Source of the DNA: CAIWHR01 sp963811685
Lineage (GTDB): Bacteria; Pseudomonadota; Gammaproteobacteria; Burkholderiales; Casimicrobiaceae
Reading direction: 5' to 3'
DNA length: 64,000 nt
NCBI GenBank assembly: GCA_963811685.1
Contig: CAWESK010000018.1
Location: 62,001 to 126,000 of the forward strand
The position numbers and the translations under genes were made by a program. Each line of letters begins with the position of its first letter. Positions within the stretch are counted from its first letter, which is position 1. The notes under the pieces were generated by a model. The model saw only the letters and a list, made by a program, of their open reading frames with translations. It was not told the origin of the DNA and did no database searches. Of the stretch, positions 61,180 through 64,000 are shown in pieces.

Positions 61180-61328
61180 CTGTGATCCGGTTCAGAGTTC
61201 GCGTCTCGCGCCGCCGTCTTCACGGTAAACCAGTCGCGGAGGTCAAAATTCTCGCGACCGCCGGCCTGGCCGCGACTATGCCAACGTCATTTGCCGGAAG
61301 TGCGGGGCATGCGACGGCGCGCGCCGCT

Positions 61329-63077
61329 TCAGACGTTGAGCTTGTCGACCAGCTTCGCGAGCCGCGCCGGATCGTCGGTGCGGCGAATCCGCGCGACGAT
61401 CGAGCGCGCGCTCGGAGATGTCGGTGGTCAGCACGCGCTGCTTGATCGACGAGCAGATGCGCCGGATGCATCGACAGGTTGGTGAGGCCGAGGCCGAGCA
61501 GGAGGCGCGTCAAGCCGCGCTTCGCCGGCCATCTCGCCGCAGACGGCGATGGGCACGTTCGCCTTGTCGGCGGCCGCGATCGCCATGCGCGATCAGCTTC
61601 AGCACCGCCGGGTGCAGCGGATCGTAGAGGTGCGACACGGTGTCGTCGGCGCGATCGACCGCGAGCGTGTACTGGATCAGGTCGTTGGTGCCGATCGACA
61701 GGAAGTCGAGCCGCTTCAGGAACGACGCGATCGCGAGCACCGCCGCCGGGATCTCGATCATGCCGCCGATCGGCACGTCCCGAATCGAACGGGACACCCT
61801 GCTCGCGCAGCGTTTCCTTCGCCTGCGCGATCATCGCCAGCGTCTGGTCGATCTCGCCGACCGACACGAGCATCGGGATCAGGATCTTGACCTTACCGTA
61901 GTGCGACGCGCGCAGGATCGCGCGCAGCTGGGTCAGGAAAAGCCGCGGCTCGGCGAGGCAGAAGCGCACCGCGCGCAGGCCGAGCGCGGGATTCGGCGCG
62001 ACGCGCGCGAGCCCTTCGAGCCCCGCCGCCTCCTTGTCGGCGCCGAGGTCGAACGTGCGGATCGTCACCGGCTTGCCCTTCATGCCTTCGGCGACGCTGC
62101 GAAACGCCTCGAATTGCTCGTCCTCGGACGGGCAGTCCTTCGCGATTGAGGAACAGGAATTCGGAGCGGAAGAGGCCGATCCCGGTGGCGCCGTTCTCGA
62201 GCGTCTGCGACGAGATCGCCCGGGCAGCTCGATGTTGGCCTGCAGCTCGATCTCGACGCCGTCGATCGACGTCGCCGACTTGGTGACGAGCCGGCGCAGC
62301 CGCGCGCGCTCGAGCGTCAGAGCTCGCCCTGCTTCAGCCGGTATTCGGCGAGCACCGACTTGTCCGGATTGACGATGACGACGTTGTTCGTGCCGTCGAC
62401 GATCAGGAGCTCGTTCTCGCGGATCAGCTGCCGCGCGTTGTGCGTGGCGACCACCGCCGGCACCGCGAGGCTCCGCGCGACGATCGCCGTATGCGACGTC
62501 GCGCCGCCGACGTCGGTGAGGAACGCCGCGTAGCGATGCTGCTTGAACTGGATGACGTCGGCCGGCGAGAGGTCGTGCGCGACGAGGATCGTGTGCTGCT
62601 CGGCGCCGGCCGGCGCGACGACGCCGGGCTTGCCCAGCAGGCGCTTCAGGATCCGCTCGACGACCTGCACGACGTCGGCCTTGCGCTCGCGCAGGTAGAG
62701 ATCGTCGATCGCGTCGAACTGCTCGACCAGCACGTTCATCTGCTGGATCAGCGCCCATTCGGCGTTGCAGCGCTGCTCGGCGATGATCTTCTTCGGCGTG
62801 TCCGACAGCGTCGGGTCGGTGAGGATCATCCAGTGGACGTCGAGGAACGCGCCGAACTCGGCGGGCGCATCGCCGCCCGTCATCGCGCGCGTGCAGACCC
62901 TCGAGCTCGCGCTGCACCTCGCGCAGCGCGTTGTCGAAGCGCGCGATCTCGGCTCCGACGCTCGCCCGCGTCGATCGTGTAGTGCGCGACTTCGAGCGTC
63001 GCGTGCGAGATGAGCTGCGCGCGCCCGATGGCGATGCCGGCCGAGACGCCGACGCCGTGCAGCGCGAAGCTCGTCAT
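61329..63077 (-). CDS. ptsI: PTS enzyme I (phosphoenolpyruvate-protein phosphotransferase), frame broken
   Basis: Enzyme I passes phosphate from PEP to HPr. MTSFALHGVGVSAGIAIGRAQLISHATLEVAHYTI is the N-terminus; the active His segment is LTDVGGATSHTAIVARSLAVPAVV; FLSIGTNDLIQYTLAVDRADDTVSHLYDPLHPAVLKLI is the PEP-binding end. Frame changes recur near 62940, 62320, 62220, 62150, 61800, 61580 and 61400. Betaproteobacterial PTS of this kind is usually regulatory. Ends LVDKLNV. Confidence 0.9.
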
Positions 63078-63123
63078 CGCCCGGCGCTCGAACGGCCGGC
63101 GGCGGACGCTGCGCGCGTCGCGC

Positions 63124-63394
63124 TCATTGCCCTTCGCCGAAGCAGTCGCCGATGAGCGCCACCAGCGCGTCCATCGCCTCGCCCTCGTCGGGGCCGTCGG
63201 TCTCGAGCGTGACTTTCGCCCCCTTGCCCGGCCGCCAGCATCATCACGCCCATGATGCTCTTGGCGTTCACCTTGCGGTTGTTGCGCGCCATCACGACGT
63301 CGCATTGGTATTTCGCGGCGAGCTGCGTGAGCTTGGCCGACGCGCGCGCGTGGAGGCCCAGCTTGTTGACGATCTCAACTTCGCGTTGCTGCAT
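63124..63394 (-). CDS. ptsH: PTS phosphocarrier HPr (frameshifted)
   Basis: About 89 residues. MQQREVEIVNKLGLHARASAKLTQLAAKY carries the phosphorylated His (LGLHARAS), followed by NNRKVNAKSIMGVMMLAAG with the Ser-46 region (KSIMGVM). One base off near 63232; the second frame ends ALIGDCFGEGQ. Start overlaps the EIIA gene end. Confidence 0.9.
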
Positions 63395-63788
63395 AGACGG
63401 GATCGACCTCGATGTGCAGCACGCCGTCGCGGGCGCCGGAAATCGCCTTCTTGATCGTCTGCTCCATGCCGCGGTTGCGGTAGGTGAACGTGCGCACGAG
63501 CATCGGCAGGTTGACGCCGGCGACGACCTCGACGCGCCCCGGCTTCACGAGCTTCGCCGCGAGGTTGCACGGCGTGGCGCCGTAGAGGTCGGAGAGAATC
63601 AGCACGCCGCTGCCGGTGTCGAGCCGCGCGACCAGCTCGCGCGCGGCGGGCAGGAGGTCGACCGGATCGTCGGTGGCCGACACCGCCAGCACCTCGAACT
63701 GCGGCGGCCGGCTGCCGAGCACGTGCGTCACCGCGCGCACGAGACTCTCGCCCAGACTGTCGTGGGCAACGATCAGGATGCCGATCAT
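63375..63788 (-). CDS. PTS EIIA component, mannose (EIIA-Man) type
   Basis: A 137-residue domain: MIGILIVAHDSLGESLVRAVTHVLG contains the active His (VAHDSLGE), with GSGVLILSDLYGATPCNLAAKL and VEVVAGVNLPMLVRTFTYRN. With HPr and enzyme I it forms the short phosphotransfer chain found beside gshB in Betaproteobacteria, thought to sense nitrogen/carbon status rather than move sugar. Confidence 0.92.
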   Translation of the reverse strand: MIGILIVAHDSLGESLVRAVTHVLGSRPPQFEVLAVSATDDPVDLLPAARELVARLDTGSGVLILSDLYGATPCNLAAKLVKPGRVEVVAGVNLPMLVRTFTYRNRGMEQTIKKAISGARDGVLHIEVDPVYAATRS

Positions 63789-63851
63789 CTTGGACTCGTG
63801 GATGGCGGCCGCGTCGACGAATCAGGCGCCGTCAATGTTAGCACGCGCTGT

Positions 63852-64000
63852 TCAGCGAAGGCACTCACGGATCAGCGCGTCGGCGAACATCCCGCCGACG
63901 TCGAATCCGGACTGCTCGGCGATCTCGACGAAGCACGTCGGGCTCGTCACGTTGACCTCGGTGAGATAGTCGCCGATGACGTCGAGGCCGACGACGATGC
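63852..64000 (-). CDS. gshB: Glutathione synthetase, C-terminal end (runs off the window)
   Basis: The minus strand reads IVVGLDVIGDYLTEVNVTSPTCFVEIAEQSGFDVGGMFADALIRECLR to a stop at 63852-63854. G-L-D-V-I-G-x-x-L-x-E-x-N-V-T-S-P-T is the ATP-grasp end of GshB. Partial at the right edge. Next to the EIIA/HPr/enzyme I genes as usual in this group. Confidence 0.9.
   Translation of the reverse strand, partial: IVVGLDVIGDYLTEVNVTSPTCFVEIAEQSGFDVGGMFADALIRECLR

Noticed and set aside
1..64000. Integron integrase, transposase or phage genes
   Set aside because: I looked for tyrosine-recombinase (R...HxxR...Y) or DDE motifs in the plausible ORFs and found none. The integrase is inferred to be outside the window.
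1..64000. tRNA and rRNA genes
   Set aside because: No TTC-A/G T-loop segment with matching acceptor stems was noticed in intergenic sequence. A dedicated scan was not possible here.

Overview
This window looks like a GC-rich betaproteobacterial chromosome. The cell-shape block mreB-mreC-mreD-mrdA-rodA, the gatCAB amidotransferase operon, a metX-metW pair, and the gshB / mannose-type EIIA / HPr / enzyme I order are all typical of Burkholderiales-like Betaproteobacteria. The species cannot be named from the sequence alone.

Region 1 (1 to about 13 kb, with decayed traces to about 19.1 kb) is an integron gene-cassette array. Small, mostly single-domain plus-strand genes (GNAT, VOC, cupin, SnoaL-like, GFA, small membrane proteins, one BLUF photoreceptor) alternate with attC sites of 51-128 bp. 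These sites share the outer boxes GCCTAAC and GTTAGGC and the inner boxes GTCAAC and GGTTAC. No integrase is encoded here. Sites are most intact on the left and decay to half sites and remnants on the right, and cassette genes read rightwards, so attI and intI are expected left of base 1. Several cassettes are wrecks: three broken genes fused head to tail (1.9-3.2 kb), and a VOC fragment joined to an inverted, nonsense-mutated ABC substrate-binding gene (3.7-4.6 kb).

Region 2 (13 to 35.6 kb) is a long run of small, nearly all plus-strand accessory genes. It holds RidA, GFA, GrpB, DUF1801, a PEP-CTERM protein, methyltransferase, lipoprotein, MAPEG, isochorismatase, SRPBCC, cupins, a DenV-type pyrimidine-dimer glycosylase, cytochrome b561, a peroxiredoxin, an AAC(6')-type acetyltransferase, VOC, DUF3667, YciI, DUF3052, YajD and DUF2784 proteins. 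The gene content resembles old cassettes, but clear attC sites are gone.

Region 3 (35.6 to 64 kb) is core chromosome: a KAS III-like enzyme, the rod-shape operon (minus), gatCAB (plus), ettA, a DUF4124 protein, pyrE, exonuclease III, a second ABC-F ATPase, a methyltransferase, ampG, metW-metX preceded by a likely SAM-II riboswitch and terminator, a secreted haem/Ig-like protein, a TlpA-DUF4266-DUF3570-ApbE module, the PTS phosphotransfer genes and the 3' end of gshB. Many conserved genes between 43.9 and 63.3 kb carry single-base frameshifts. These more likely reflect indel errors in the assembly than real gene death.
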